Notes: generated by a model from the sequence alone, not told the origin. A stretch of DNA of 11,444 nucleotides from an uncultured Clostridia bacterium (GCA_934476675.1 CAKSOE010000045.1:1-11444), one strand, 5' to 3'; shown: positions 1 to 6,375, numbered from the stretch's first letter. Program-made: numbers and translations.

Positions 1-35
1 TCCAAAATGATATTTTTATTATATATCATCTTGGA
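1..35. repeat. 13-bp inverted repeat at the window edge
   Basis: TCCAAAATGATAT (1-13) is the reverse complement of ATATCATCTTGGA (23-35) with one mismatch, around a 9-nt A/T loop. There is no T-run after a GC stem, so it is not a convincing intrinsic terminator. It may be an operator or part of the end of a mobile element. The window edge cuts any leftward extension. Confidence 0.5.
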
Positions 36-80
36 GGTTTCGTAAAGACTTTACACAAAATTCGGGGTTGACTCGACATA
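1..80. mobile_element. Possible terminal end of an insertion sequence (IS256-like), continuing off the left edge
   Basis: No coding sequence is visible here. Read on the minus strand, the stretch from about 78 to 40 contains GAGTCAACCCCGAATTTTG followed by TGTAAAG. This resembles, from memory, the GAGTGTCAA...TTTTGTGTAAA ends of IS256-family elements. It also holds a short palindrome GTAAAGACTTTAC (42-54) and a larger inverted repeat at 1-35. No transposase is inside the window, so this is an inference from end-like sequence only. It could equally be ordinary intergenic DNA downstream of the ATPase gene. Confidence 0.3.
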
Positions 81-145
81 ATACACAGTCCGATGTTTTT
101 TTATTATTCACTTAAGCATTTGATTTTCTTCTTATTTTCATTTTT

Positions 146-1105
146 CTAATTTTTTAATTTCTGTAATCTTATATCCTCGCCTATAAATTTATAAGCTATA
201 AAATATTCAAAAATTCTCGATGTAAAGCGGCTGCTGTAAACGCTTGTCACTTCGTTAAAATCATAGTTTGTGTTAACTATAATTTTTTTGTTTTCCGACA
301 TTCTTTCATTTATAATTTCAAACAAAAACGAATTGTTTATGCTGTTTTTAGGCTCTGTTCCCAAATCGTCTATTATAAGCAAATCACAGTTAAAAATTTC
401 GTCTATAATGCTCCTGTCCGGATTTCTGCCGAATTTATAATCCTCGTATTTTCCGAATAATCTCGATGCACGTGAATAAACAACTGTTTTTCCGCTTTCT
501 ATAATTTCTTTTGCTATACAGCTTGAAACAAAGGTTTTTCCAAGTCCTGTCTTACCGTAAAACCAAAGTCCCTTTGTCTCGTTATCAAAATTTTCACAAT
601 AATTCACAGCTCTGTTATAAATTTTCTTTATATTCTCATAAGGAGACGCTTCGCTGCCGTCCTTTGAATAATAATCAAACGAAAAATTCGAGAAATTCTG
701 CTTTTCAAGCATTTCTCCCATATTTGACCTTGAATAAGCCTCGTTTATCATTCTCTGCTTTAAGCATACGCATTTTTTGCCGTCCGGTGTGTAGCCTGTG
801 TCGGAACATTTTTCACAGCGGTATTTTACTCTGTTATAATTCTCCGGCACACCGTATTTTTTTAAAATTTCCGCTCTTTTCTGCCTTAATTTTTTAAGAT
901 TTTCCTTAAATGCGGCATTTATTTTGTCGCCGTTTTCAGGATTTTCAAGAATATCGGTCATATTTTTAGACCCTGCCTTAAAAATTTCATTTTCAACAGA
1001 CTCTATTTCGGGATATTCTTTAAAAATGTAGCTTATTCTTTTTTTTCTGTCTATTTCTGCGGCGGTACGGTATTCCTTGTACTCGTCAAGTATTTTTTCT
1101 ATCAT
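146..1105 (-). CDS. DnaC/DnaI-like AAA+ ATPase, probable replicative helicase loader
   Basis: The product is 319 aa. The N-terminal part (about 1-90) is charged and helical. A cysteine cluster follows, C97-x2-C100 and C112-x-C114, as found in many clostridial DnaC/DnaI-like proteins and probably binding zinc. The AAA+ core shows Walker A GKTGLGKT (184-191), Walker B LLIIDD (242-247) and a probable arginine-finger region SSRFTSR (291-297). Family members load the replicative DNA helicase onto origin DNA opened by DnaA. The related IstB/DnaC proteins of transposons are an alternative, but no transposase gene is adjacent. The ATG at 1105 lies 20 bp inside the end of hemZ, with AGGCGAG just upstream, so translation is probably coupled. 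It is the last gene of the leftward cluster that starts after dnaN. Clostridial loaders often sit beside a DnaD-domain gene, and none is visible here. Confidence 0.85.
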   Translation of the reverse strand: MIEKILDEYKEYRTAAEIDRKKRISYIFKEYPEIESVENEIFKAGSKNMTDILENPENGDKINAAFKENLKKLRQKRAEILKKYGVPENYNRVKYRCEKCSDTGYTPDGKKCVCLKQRMINEAYSRSNMGEMLEKQNFSNFSFDYYSKDGSEASPYENIKKIYNRAVNYCENFDNETKGLWFYGKTGLGKTFVSSCIAKEIIESGKTVVYSRASRLFGKYEDYKFGRNPDRSIIDEIFNCDLLIIDDLGTEPKNSINNSFLFEIINERMSENKKIIVNTNYDFNEVTSVYSSRFTSRIFEYFIAYKFIGEDIRLQKLKN

Positions 1106-2546
1106 TCATCTCGCCTGCCTTTAATAAAATTTCATCTTTTCTTTCAAGAATTTCATCAAAACGCCTTATATATTCAATCGGGTCTTTAAAATTAAAAATT
1201 CTCTCTATTCTGTCGCCGTAAACAAGCTTTGTACTTCCCCCGCCGCCAAGCGCTATTATGGTCTGCTTTTCCTCCATGATATTTACGTTGTACGTGCTCA
1301 TGCAGCCCTCTTTTGCATAACCTACATTTTCAAGATTTCCGCTGCTGTTTTTCTGACGATACATATAGTAAGGCTCGCGTTTTGTTTCTTTCATGTGCTT
1401 TTGGGTATACGAAAGCATTTCGTTCATCATTTCCGAATCCGTCAGACGGTCGATATTGCGTTTTAAATCCGCCGCACGCTTTATGCACATCGAATGAACC
1501 GTTATGTTTTCCGGGTCAAGCTCTATAACCTCATCAAGGCTTTTTTTGAACATTTCAACATTTTCTCCCGGCAATCCGGCTATCAAATCCATGTTTATGT
1601 TGTCAAATCCGGCTTTTCTCGCCATATCAAACGATTTTTTAACCATTTGCGGTGTGTGCGTTCTTCCCACACGCTTTAAGGTTTCCTCATTCATCGTCTG
1701 CGGATTTATGCTTATTCTGTTAACTCCGCCGTTTTTTGCGGCAATAAGCTTTTCCTCGGTTATCGTGTCGGGTCTGCCGGCTTCAAGGGTAAATTCCTTT
1801 ATTTTTGAAAAATCAAAATGCTTTTTAAGTCTTTCAAAAATCATTGTAAGCTGCTGTGCGCTTAATGTGGTCGGCGTTCCGCCGCCTATGTATATATTTT
1901 CGGCATATGCACCGAGTTTTTCTGTTACCTGTGCGGTTTTATCTATTTCAAGAAGAAGCTTTTCAATAAATTCGTCTATGTATTTTCCGCTCACGCGAAT
2001 ATCTGTCGAAACAAACGAACAATATAAACATCTTGTCGGACAAAACGGTATTCCTATGTAAATGCTTACGCTGTTTTTACCGATTTCATTTAAAAGCTTT
2101 TCTTCGTTTTTTGCCACCGTATGAGCAAGCTTTATTTTTTCACTGCTCACTTCATAGATTTTTTTAAATATTTCCTCTATTTCGCTGTCACTGTACCCTT
2201 CTTCAAGCAGCAGACGCACATTTTTTGCCGGACGTATTCCGCACATCACGCCCCACGGAAGATTTATTTTTCTTATTTTCATTGCGGCATGGCAAAGAGA
2301 TTTTGTACACGCCGCCGTAAATATTTTTTTTATAAGTCTCTGTGACTTGTCCTTTATGTCAAAATCAAAATAATAGTCCTCGCTGTACGTTTTTCCATTA
2401 TAATTAATCTCCGTATATACATTTATTCTGTTTTCTTTATACGAAAAATCGGACTTAATTTCACATTCTTCGTTTTTTTCAAAAAACAAGCCTGCAAAAA
2501 GCCTTAATTCGTAATCACATTCGTAACCTCTCTGAACTATATTCAT
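1086..2546 (-). CDS. hemZ: Oxygen-independent coproporphyrinogen dehydrogenase-like radical SAM protein HemZ
   Basis: The product is 486 aa, the usual length for HemZ. The N-terminal ~160 residues form the HemZ-specific extension, including LPWGVMCGIRPAKNV (96-110). The radical SAM core begins at GIPFCPTRCLYCSF, whose C169, C173 and C176 form the CxxxCxxC site for the 4Fe-4S cluster. YIGGGTPT follows as the glycine-rich SAM-binding motif. The C-terminal ENVGYAKEGCMSTYN and ALGGGGSTK blocks are typical of HemZ rather than HemN or HemW. Characterised family members oxidise coproporphyrinogen III to protoporphyrinogen IX without oxygen. No other heme gene is in the window, and the true substrate in anaerobic clostridia is uncertain. 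The start lies 4 bp after the stop of the upstream hydrolase gene, with AAAGGG about 9 nt before the ATG, which indicates an operon. Confidence 0.88.
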   Translation of the reverse strand: MNIVQRGYECDYELRLFAGLFFEKNEECEIKSDFSYKENRINVYTEINYNGKTYSEDYYFDFDIKDKSQRLIKKIFTAACTKSLCHAAMKIRKINLPWGVMCGIRPAKNVRLLLEEGYSDSEIEEIFKKIYEVSSEKIKLAHTVAKNEEKLLNEIGKNSVSIYIGIPFCPTRCLYCSFVSTDIRVSGKYIDEFIEKLLLEIDKTAQVTEKLGAYAENIYIGGGTPTTLSAQQLTMIFERLKKHFDFSKIKEFTLEAGRPDTITEEKLIAAKNGGVNRISINPQTMNEETLKRVGRTHTPQMVKKSFDMARKAGFDNINMDLIAGLPGENVEMFKKSLDEVIELDPENITVHSMCIKRAADLKRNIDRLTDSEMMNEMLSYTQKHMKETKREPYYMYRQKNSSGNLENVGYAKEGCMSTYNVNIMEEKQTIIALGGGGSTKLVYGDRIERIFNFKDPIEYIRRFDEILERKDEILLKAGEMNDRKNT

Positions 2547-2550
2547 CTTT

Positions 2551-3177
2551 TCAGCCCTTTATATAAAAATTGAATTTTTTCTCATATCCGACAGTCGTTT
2601 CTTCGCCGTGTCCGGGATAAAGCTTTACCTCACCGTCAAGAGTGTAAAGCTTTGTCTTGACCGAATTTATCAGCTGTTCTTCGTTTCCGGTAGGCAAATC
2701 CCATCTTCCGCAGTTTCTTAAAAATAACGTGTCGCCGCAGAATACTTCGTTACCGATTTTGTAGCATACGCTGCAATTTGAATGTCCCGGGGTATAGATG
2801 CACTCGATTTTTATCGAATCAAGCTCAAATATTTCGCCATCCTTTAAAATAATTTCGGCTTTTTTTCCGTATAACGGATAACCCAATCCCGATATTGTCA
2901 GATTTATATAAGGATCTCCTATGTTTATTGACGCTTTTTCACCGCAAACAAGCTTTGCGCCCGTCTGTTCCCTTAATTCCTCCATAAATTCTATGTGGTC
3001 ATAATGACAGTGCGTTATAAAAACATATTTTATTTTTATGTTGTCCTCTTTTGCGGAATTTAAGATTTCCTCCGTTTTCACACCCGGATCTATTACAATT
3101 CCGTTTAATGTGTTTTCATCATAAACAATATATGTGTTTTCCGATGTTTCGTAATTTTCAAGTCTTTTAAATTTCAT
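2551..3177 (-). CDS. Metallo-beta-lactamase-fold hydrolase (YqgX/GloB-like)
   Basis: The product is 208 aa. Metal-binding motifs appear in family order: THCHYDH (H56, H58, D60, H61), TPGHS (H132), CGDTLF (D149) and YPGHGEETTVGYEK (H190). This is the pattern of small cytoplasmic glyoxalase-II-like hydrolases such as B. subtilis YqgX, which bind two metal ions. The substrate cannot be told from sequence; a hydroxyacyl-thioester is possible. I chose the ATG at 3177 because TGAGGTG stands 7 nt upstream. An in-frame TTG at 3201 would add eight residues but has no good binding site. The pairing with hemZ is common in clostridia, where the two genes usually sit near relA, dtd and hisS. Here they lie behind dnaN, separated from it by about 245 bp of repeat-rich DNA. 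Confidence 0.85.
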   Translation of the reverse strand: MKFKRLENYETSENTYIVYDENTLNGIVIDPGVKTEEILNSAKEDNIKIKYVFITHCHYDHIEFMEELREQTGAKLVCGEKASINIGDPYINLTISGLGYPLYGKKAEIILKDGEIFELDSIKIECIYTPGHSNCSVCYKIGNEVFCGDTLFLRNCGRWDLPTGNEEQLINSVKTKLYTLDGEVKLYPGHGEETTVGYEKKFNFYIKG

Positions 3178-3203
3178 GTTATTACACCTCATCCACCGCA
3201 AAT

Positions 3204-3276
3204 GTAAAGTTTAAGATAAAACAGTCCGAATTGCTGTTTTGAAAAGCAACGACGTACTCAACATACTTCAAACTTT
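3204..3276. repeat. Palindromic intergenic repeat, copy 1 (partial)
   Basis: This 73-bp stretch matches 3316-3388 at 65 of 73 positions without gaps, at an offset of exactly 112 bp. Weaker similarity continues leftward to about 3191, into the leader of the hydrolase gene. It carries an internal inverted repeat AAAACAG (3218-3224) and CTGTTTT (3234-3240). Its outer ends, AAAGTTTAAG and CTTCAAACTTT, are also roughly complementary. The right arm present in copy 2 is missing or unrecognisable after 3276, so this looks like a decayed or truncated copy. Confidence 0.8.
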
Positions 3277-3315
3277 TTAACAGTATATCTATTTTTTTTC
3301 CAATTCACCACAAGC

Positions 3316-3423
3316 GTAAAGTTTGAGATAAAATTGTCCGAATTGCTGTTTTGAAAAGCGACGACGTACTCAATGTACTTCGAGCTTTGAAAAATAGTGA
3401 GTCGGGCAATTTTAGCCAAACTT
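3316..3423. mobile_element. Palindromic MITE-like element, copy 2 (near complete)
   Basis: This is a ~108-bp imperfect inverted repeat. The left arm AAGTTTGAGATAAAATTG matches the reverse complement of the right arm, AAGTTTGGCTAAAATTG, and both continue through CCGA, CT, TTTT and AAAGC blocks for about 40 nt. The centre can fold separately through GTAC-TCAAT-GTAC (3366-3378). It has no coding capacity, so it is either a miniature inverted-repeat element moved by a transposase elsewhere or a bacterial interspersed palindromic unit. The right end overlaps the first two bases of the dnaN stop codon (3422-3424, plus-strand TTA). dnaN mRNA would therefore end in a long hairpin, which could stabilise the 3' end or reduce readthrough into the hydrolase gene. 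No clear target-site duplication is visible. Confidence 0.6.
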
Positions 3424-4555
3424 AATTATATAATCTTACGGGGAGGACCATGTAACTGTACGAGTCGTCACCCGTGGTCGACCTCATAAAACATCCGCTT
3501 GTCGGTGCGCTGAACTCAATTCTAACCTTTTCATCATCGCAGCCGTTTAACGCGTCAAGCAAGAACCGGCAATTAAACCCGATAATAAGTTCACCGCCCT
3601 CAATGTCCGCACTCACAGTATCGTTAACCTGACCTTTCTGCGTAATGCACGAAACATCAATCTTGTTGTACGCTATATTAAACCTTACCGGAACTCTCTT
3701 GTCCGACTTTGCCGATATATCGTCATTAATAAGCAAAAGCGCTCTTTCAAGGCTGTCCGTCAAAACTCTCTTGTCAACCACAACGCTGATTGTGTTAACC
3801 ACCGAAATTATAGCCTCATAATTAAGAAAATCTCCGTCAAGCAATCTTGTATAAACCTGGAAATCATTAAAATCAAACATAACGTGTCTGTCCGAAACAA
3901 TTATTTTAACAGGCTCGTCCTCATCTTTTAAAATTTTAGAAAGCTCGTTTAAAGTAGTTCTCGGAACAACAAACTTTGCGTCGCTCACATTTTCTTTTAA
4001 TTCCTCTCTTACTACAGCCAGTCTGTGACCGTCTGACGCCGCAACATTAAGCGTTCCGTTCTTTATTTCAAATAAAGCTCCTGTAAGAACAGGCTTTTTA
4101 CCCTCGTTTAACGAAATAAACGAAATAGTCTTTCTTATAAGCTTTTTCAAAATATTCTGCGTAAGAGTAAACATAAACTTTTCGTCCAGTATCGGAGCGG
4201 CAGGGTATTCGTTTGAAGAAAGTCCCTGAATATTAAATTTACTCTGACCGCTTTCAATCTTAGTTATATAATTAGTCTCGTCAACCGAAACGGTAACGTT
4301 TCCGTCCGGCATACTTCTTACTATTTCGCCCATCATTCTCGAAGCAAGCGCAACAGAACCCCCCTCGCTGACATTGCATTTTGCGTTGTATTCTATGCAA
4401 AGGTCAAGGTTGTTTCCCGTCACAACAACGTTTCCGTTACCCGACGCGTCTATTTTTATACATTCAAGTATAGGCATAACAGCCTTTGCAGGTACAGATT
4501 TCTGGACAGTACCTATTATTTCCATTAATTCTTCTCTGCTGCAAGTAAGTTTCAT
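3422..4555 (-). CDS. dnaN: DNA polymerase III beta subunit (sliding clamp)
   Basis: The product is 377 aa, the normal length for the three-domain clamp. The N-terminus MKLTCSREELMEIIGTVQKS, the first-domain block IKIDASGNGNVVVTGNNLDL, the middle-domain block NVAASDGHRLAVVREE and the ending MVLPVRLYN are all characteristic. The dimer encircles DNA and tethers the replicative polymerase. It also recruits repair factors through the C-terminal hydrophobic cleft. CTCCT at 4565-4569 (AGGAG on the coding strand) stands 9 nt before the ATG at 4555. It is transcribed leftward, away from the origin, just downstream of dnaA and oriC as in most Bacillota. The usual following genes recF and gyrB are absent; the stop codon runs straight into a palindromic repeat. 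Confidence 0.97.
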   Translation of the reverse strand: MKLTCSREELMEIIGTVQKSVPAKAVMPILECIKIDASGNGNVVVTGNNLDLCIEYNAKCNVSEGGSVALASRMMGEIVRSMPDGNVTVSVDETNYITKIESGQSKFNIQGLSSNEYPAAPILDEKFMFTLTQNILKKLIRKTISFISLNEGKKPVLTGALFEIKNGTLNVAASDGHRLAVVREELKENVSDAKFVVPRTTLNELSKILKDEDEPVKIIVSDRHVMFDFNDFQVYTRLLDGDFLNYEAIISVVNTISVVVDKRVLTDSLERALLLINDDISAKSDKRVPVRFNIAYNKIDVSCITQKGQVNDTVSADIEGGELIIGFNCRFLLDALNGCDDEKVRIEFSAPTSGCFMRSTTGDDSYSYMVLPVRLYN

Positions 4556-4608
4556 TTTAATTCGCTCCTGTTAATAAAGTTATACTCAATCTCTGTTTTT
4601 GGATTTTG

Positions 4609-4652
4609 TATATATATTTATATATAAATAATATAAATATTATTTAATAATA
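4609..4652. other. A/T-only DNA unwinding element of oriC
   Basis: 44 consecutive bases contain no G or C. The stretch overlaps the first triplets of the DnaA-trio array on its dnaA side and faces dnaN on the other. This is where strand opening is expected at a clostridial or bacillar origin. Confidence 0.75.
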
Positions 4653-4662
4653 GTAATAGTAA
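4645..4662. other. DnaA-trio array (TAA TAA TAG TAA TAG TAA)
   Basis: Six consecutive plus-strand triplets all fit TA(A/G), the DnaA-trio consensus (3'-(G/A)AT-5') that binds DnaA on a single strand during opening in B. subtilis. The array runs directly into the box-like TGTGGATTT on its 3' side, the same polarity as in B. subtilis. The short GC-rich spacer present there is missing here. Confidence 0.72.
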
Positions 4663-4671
4663 TGTGGATTT
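4663..4671 (-). promoter_or_regulatory. DnaA-box-like site adjacent to the trio array
   Basis: Minus-strand AAATCCACA differs from TTATCCACA at the first two positions. Its place directly beside the trio array suggests it anchors the DnaA filament despite being degenerate. Confidence 0.6.
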
Positions 4672-4748
4672 GCATGATAAGCTGTACAAGCCTTTGAAAA
4701 TACTGGTTTTTTAATCCAATCACACACCGTTGATTTTACGTGTATGAA

Positions 4749-4757
4749 TGTGGATAA
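4749..4757 (-). promoter_or_regulatory. Perfect DnaA box (TTATCCACA)
   Basis: Plus-strand TGTGGATAA is the exact reverse complement of the consensus TTATCCACA. It points toward the trio array and unwinding element, as the equivalent boxes do in B. subtilis oriC. Confidence 0.88.
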
Positions 4758-4807
4758 ATTTTCTTTGGAAAAACAGGCATTTTTTTATTAACAGCTTGTA
4801 CACATAC

Positions 4808-4816
4808 TTATCCACG
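4808..4816 (+). promoter_or_regulatory. DnaA box, one mismatch (TTATCCACG), abutting the dnaA stop
   Basis: TTATCCACG differs from the consensus only at the last base and is in opposite orientation to the box at 4749. Its last base touches the dnaA stop codon (4817-4819). A weaker similar site, TTGTACACA, lies 12 bp to the left at 4796-4804. Confidence 0.75.
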
Positions 4817-6115
4817 CTATATCGACTGCAAATCCTTTATAATGTAGTTAATATCCGATTTAAGCGATTCGTTGGAGATAATTTCGTTTTCTATCTTATT
4901 TATATTGTGCATTACGGTTGTTCTGTCCTTGTCACCGATTGCCCTGCCGATTGCGGTATTGTTCATATCGGTAAGCTTTCCGCACAGATACATCGCAATC
5001 TGCCGCGGCAGTGCAATGTTTTTTGTTCTGACCTTGCCTATAAGGTCGTCTTTTGAAATATTATAGTATACCGATACTCTGTCCATTATCTTGTCGGGAG
5101 TTATTTTAACAATGCCGTCCTCGGGGAGAATGGATTTTAATACATACTCGGCAAGATCAACGTCAATCTGCTTGTGTGAAATTTGCGACATCGAAATAAT
5201 TTTCAAGAGAGCACCCTCAAGCTCACGAATATTTGATTTAATCCTGTTTGCAATGAACGTGAGCACATCCTCGGCAATATCAGTGTTCATAAGCTCCGCC
5301 TTTTGTTTCAAAATAGCTACCCGTGTTTCGTAGTTCGGAACGGTAATATCTATAATAAGTCCCTGCGAAAATCGTGTTATAAGCCTGTCCGTAAGATTTT
5401 TAAGGTCAGCCGGCTTGCGGTCGCTTGTCAGAACAATCTGCTTGTTCATGCTGTAAAGGTCGTTAAAGGTGTGGAAAAATTCCTCCTGAATACCCTCTTT
5501 GTTTTCAAGAAACTGTATATCGTCTATTAAAAGCACGTCCGTCATGCGGTAGGTTCTTTTAAATTCGATTAATTTACCGTCCTTTAAAGCTTTGATAAAT
5601 TCGTTTGTAAAATGCTCGCTCGAAACGTATATGACTTTAAGTTCCGGATGCGTCTGGATAATTCTGTTGCCGATTGCCTGCATAAGATGTGTTTTTCCGA
5701 GTCCCGAATTTCCGTAAAGAAATAAAGGGTTGTAAATGCGTCCGGGATTTTCCGTTGTGCTTATTGCCGCGCCGGCCGCGTAATCGTTACCTGCACCGAT
5801 GACGAAGTTTTCAAAGGTGTATTTAGGATTTACCGTGTCCGAAACGGGAAGCTTTTTTTCAATCTCCTCTCCGTCAACGAGTACGTTAAGGGTAAACTTT
5901 ATGCCCGTAGTTTTTTCGAGAGCCGTTTCAATCTCGTCTCTGTAACGGAACTCTATCATGTTTTTGTTGATAGACAGCGGTACAGAAATCGTAAAAACGG
6001 AATCGCTGAACGAAATGGGTACGGAGGATTTTATATGTACGTTATAGCCGACAATTGAGCTTACGGAAGATTTTACGCTTTCAAGCGTTTTTTTCCATAT
6101 TTCTGTCATATCCAT
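4817..6115 (-). CDS. dnaA: Chromosomal replication initiator protein DnaA
   Basis: The product is 432 aa, slightly shorter than B. subtilis DnaA (446). Domain I (about 1-85) begins MDMTEIWKKTLESVKSSVSS and is followed by a very short domain II linker. The AAA+ domain starts at NPKYTFENFVIGAGN (96-110). It has Walker A GNSGLGKT (135-142), Walker B LLIDDI (195-200) and the ITRFSQGLI region with the sensor/box VII arginine. Domain IV ends with the DnaA signature AIGDKDRTTVMHNINKIE (near 391-408), which reads the DnaA box. ATP-bound DnaA opens oriC just downstream of this gene. The ATG at 6115 was chosen because AGGAGG (plus-strand 6124-6129) is 8 nt upstream; a second ATG two codons later is possible. 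Upstream the neighbour is divergent pgk instead of the usual rpmH-rnpA. Confidence 0.98.
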   Translation of the reverse strand: MDMTEIWKKTLESVKSSVSSIVGYNVHIKSSVPISFSDSVFTISVPLSINKNMIEFRYRDEIETALEKTTGIKFTLNVLVDGEEIEKKLPVSDTVNPKYTFENFVIGAGNDYAAGAAISTTENPGRIYNPLFLYGNSGLGKTHLMQAIGNRIIQTHPELKVIYVSSEHFTNEFIKALKDGKLIEFKRTYRMTDVLLIDDIQFLENKEGIQEEFFHTFNDLYSMNKQIVLTSDRKPADLKNLTDRLITRFSQGLIIDITVPNYETRVAILKQKAELMNTDIAEDVLTFIANRIKSNIRELEGALLKIISMSQISHKQIDVDLAEYVLKSILPEDGIVKITPDKIMDRVSVYYNISKDDLIGKVRTKNIALPRQIAMYLCGKLTDMNNTAIGRAIGDKDRTTVMHNINKIENEIISNESLKSDINYIIKDLQSI

Positions 6116-6123
6116 TTATCATA

Positions 6124-6129
6124 CCTCCT
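6124..6129 (-). promoter_or_regulatory. Strong ribosome binding site of dnaA
   Basis: Coding-strand AGGAGG sits 8 nt before the ATG at 6115. It fixes the dnaA start: the ATG nearer to it (two bases after AGGAGG) is out of frame. Confidence 0.85.
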
Positions 6130-6175
6130 TTTTTTATATTTTTGACAAAATTAATCCATCTTAACCTATTATAAT

Positions 6176-6204
6176 ATAATATCAAATTTTTTGCGATTAA
6201 TCAA
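6176..6204 (-). promoter_or_regulatory. Candidate dnaA promoter
   Basis: On the minus strand, TTGATT (6199-6204) and TATTAT (6176-6181) are 17 bp apart. A second -10-like TATAAT lies at 6168-6173 without a good -35. The leader to dnaA would be about 55 nt. The region is very A/T rich, so chance matches are likely. No DnaA box was seen between dnaA and pgk. Confidence 0.4.
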
Positions 6205-6296
6205 GAGGTAAAATGAATAAATAAATCATTTAAAAGGCAGAATATACAAAAAAAGTTTATATTTAATAGGAAAAAATTAAATTTGTAAAATTTTTA

Positions 6297-6308
6297 ACAA
6301 AATTTTGT
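6297..6308. repeat. 12-bp perfect palindrome upstream of the pgk promoter
   Basis: ACAAAATTTTGT is a perfect palindrome ending 8 bp before the proposed pgk -35 element. A transcription-factor site is possible, but in such A/T-rich DNA it may be chance. Confidence 0.3.
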
Positions 6309-6316
6309 GTAATTAC

Positions 6317-6345
6317 TTGAAAAAATATAAAATTTAATATAAAAT
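6317..6345 (+). promoter_or_regulatory. Probable promoter of the pgk-tpiA-gpmI genes
   Basis: TTGAAA (6317-6322) and TAAAAT (6340-6345) are exactly 17 bp apart, each one mismatch from the sigma-A consensus. Transcription would begin near 6352, giving a leader of about 50 nt with a small hairpin. Confidence 0.6.
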
Positions 6346-6360
6346 AGTAATATGTAAAAT

Positions 6361-6375
6361 AACCGCAGTGCGGTT
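6361..6375 (+). promoter_or_regulatory. Small GC hairpin in the pgk leader
   Basis: AACCGC-AGT-GCGGTT is a perfect 6-bp inverted repeat, the only GC-rich patch in this intergenic region. It falls about 10 nt after the predicted start site. It could be an operator or a 5' mRNA stabilising hairpin. It lacks a good T-run, so a terminator is unlikely. Confidence 0.5.

Larger units (their letters stand above)
4556..4816. other. oriC: Chromosomal replication origin (oriC) between dnaA and dnaN
   Basis: This 261-bp non-coding interval combines an A/T-only unwinding stretch, a DnaA-trio array and DnaA boxes in the order used by B. subtilis. Read on the minus strand from dnaA to dnaN, it has a perfect box (4749-4757), a degenerate box (4663-4671), six trinucleotides (4645-4662), then the A/T tract. 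Gene orientation switches around it: minus on the left, plus on the right beyond dnaA. An 8-bp inverted repeat, TGTACAAG (4683-4690) and CTTGTACA (4795-4802), flanks the box region. The assignment rests on motifs and context, without a genome-wide skew plot. Confidence 0.88.

Noticed and set aside
1504..2061. Plus-strand open frame of about 185 codons opposite hemZ
   Set aside because: It lies wholly antisense to a well-supported radical SAM gene and has no recognisable motifs. The same applies to the other long antisense frames opposite dnaA, pgk and gpmI.
3204..3423. Possible CRISPR array
   Set aside because: There are only two imperfect repeat copies of about 73 bp, with palindromic arms and no regular spacers or cas genes. 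This fits a palindromic element, not CRISPR.
6142..6175. Plus-strand promoter TTGACA ... TATAAT
   Set aside because: Spacing from TTGACA (6142-6147) to TATTAT or TATAAT is 19 or 22 bp. The pair at 6317-6345 has exact 17-bp spacing and is closer to pgk.
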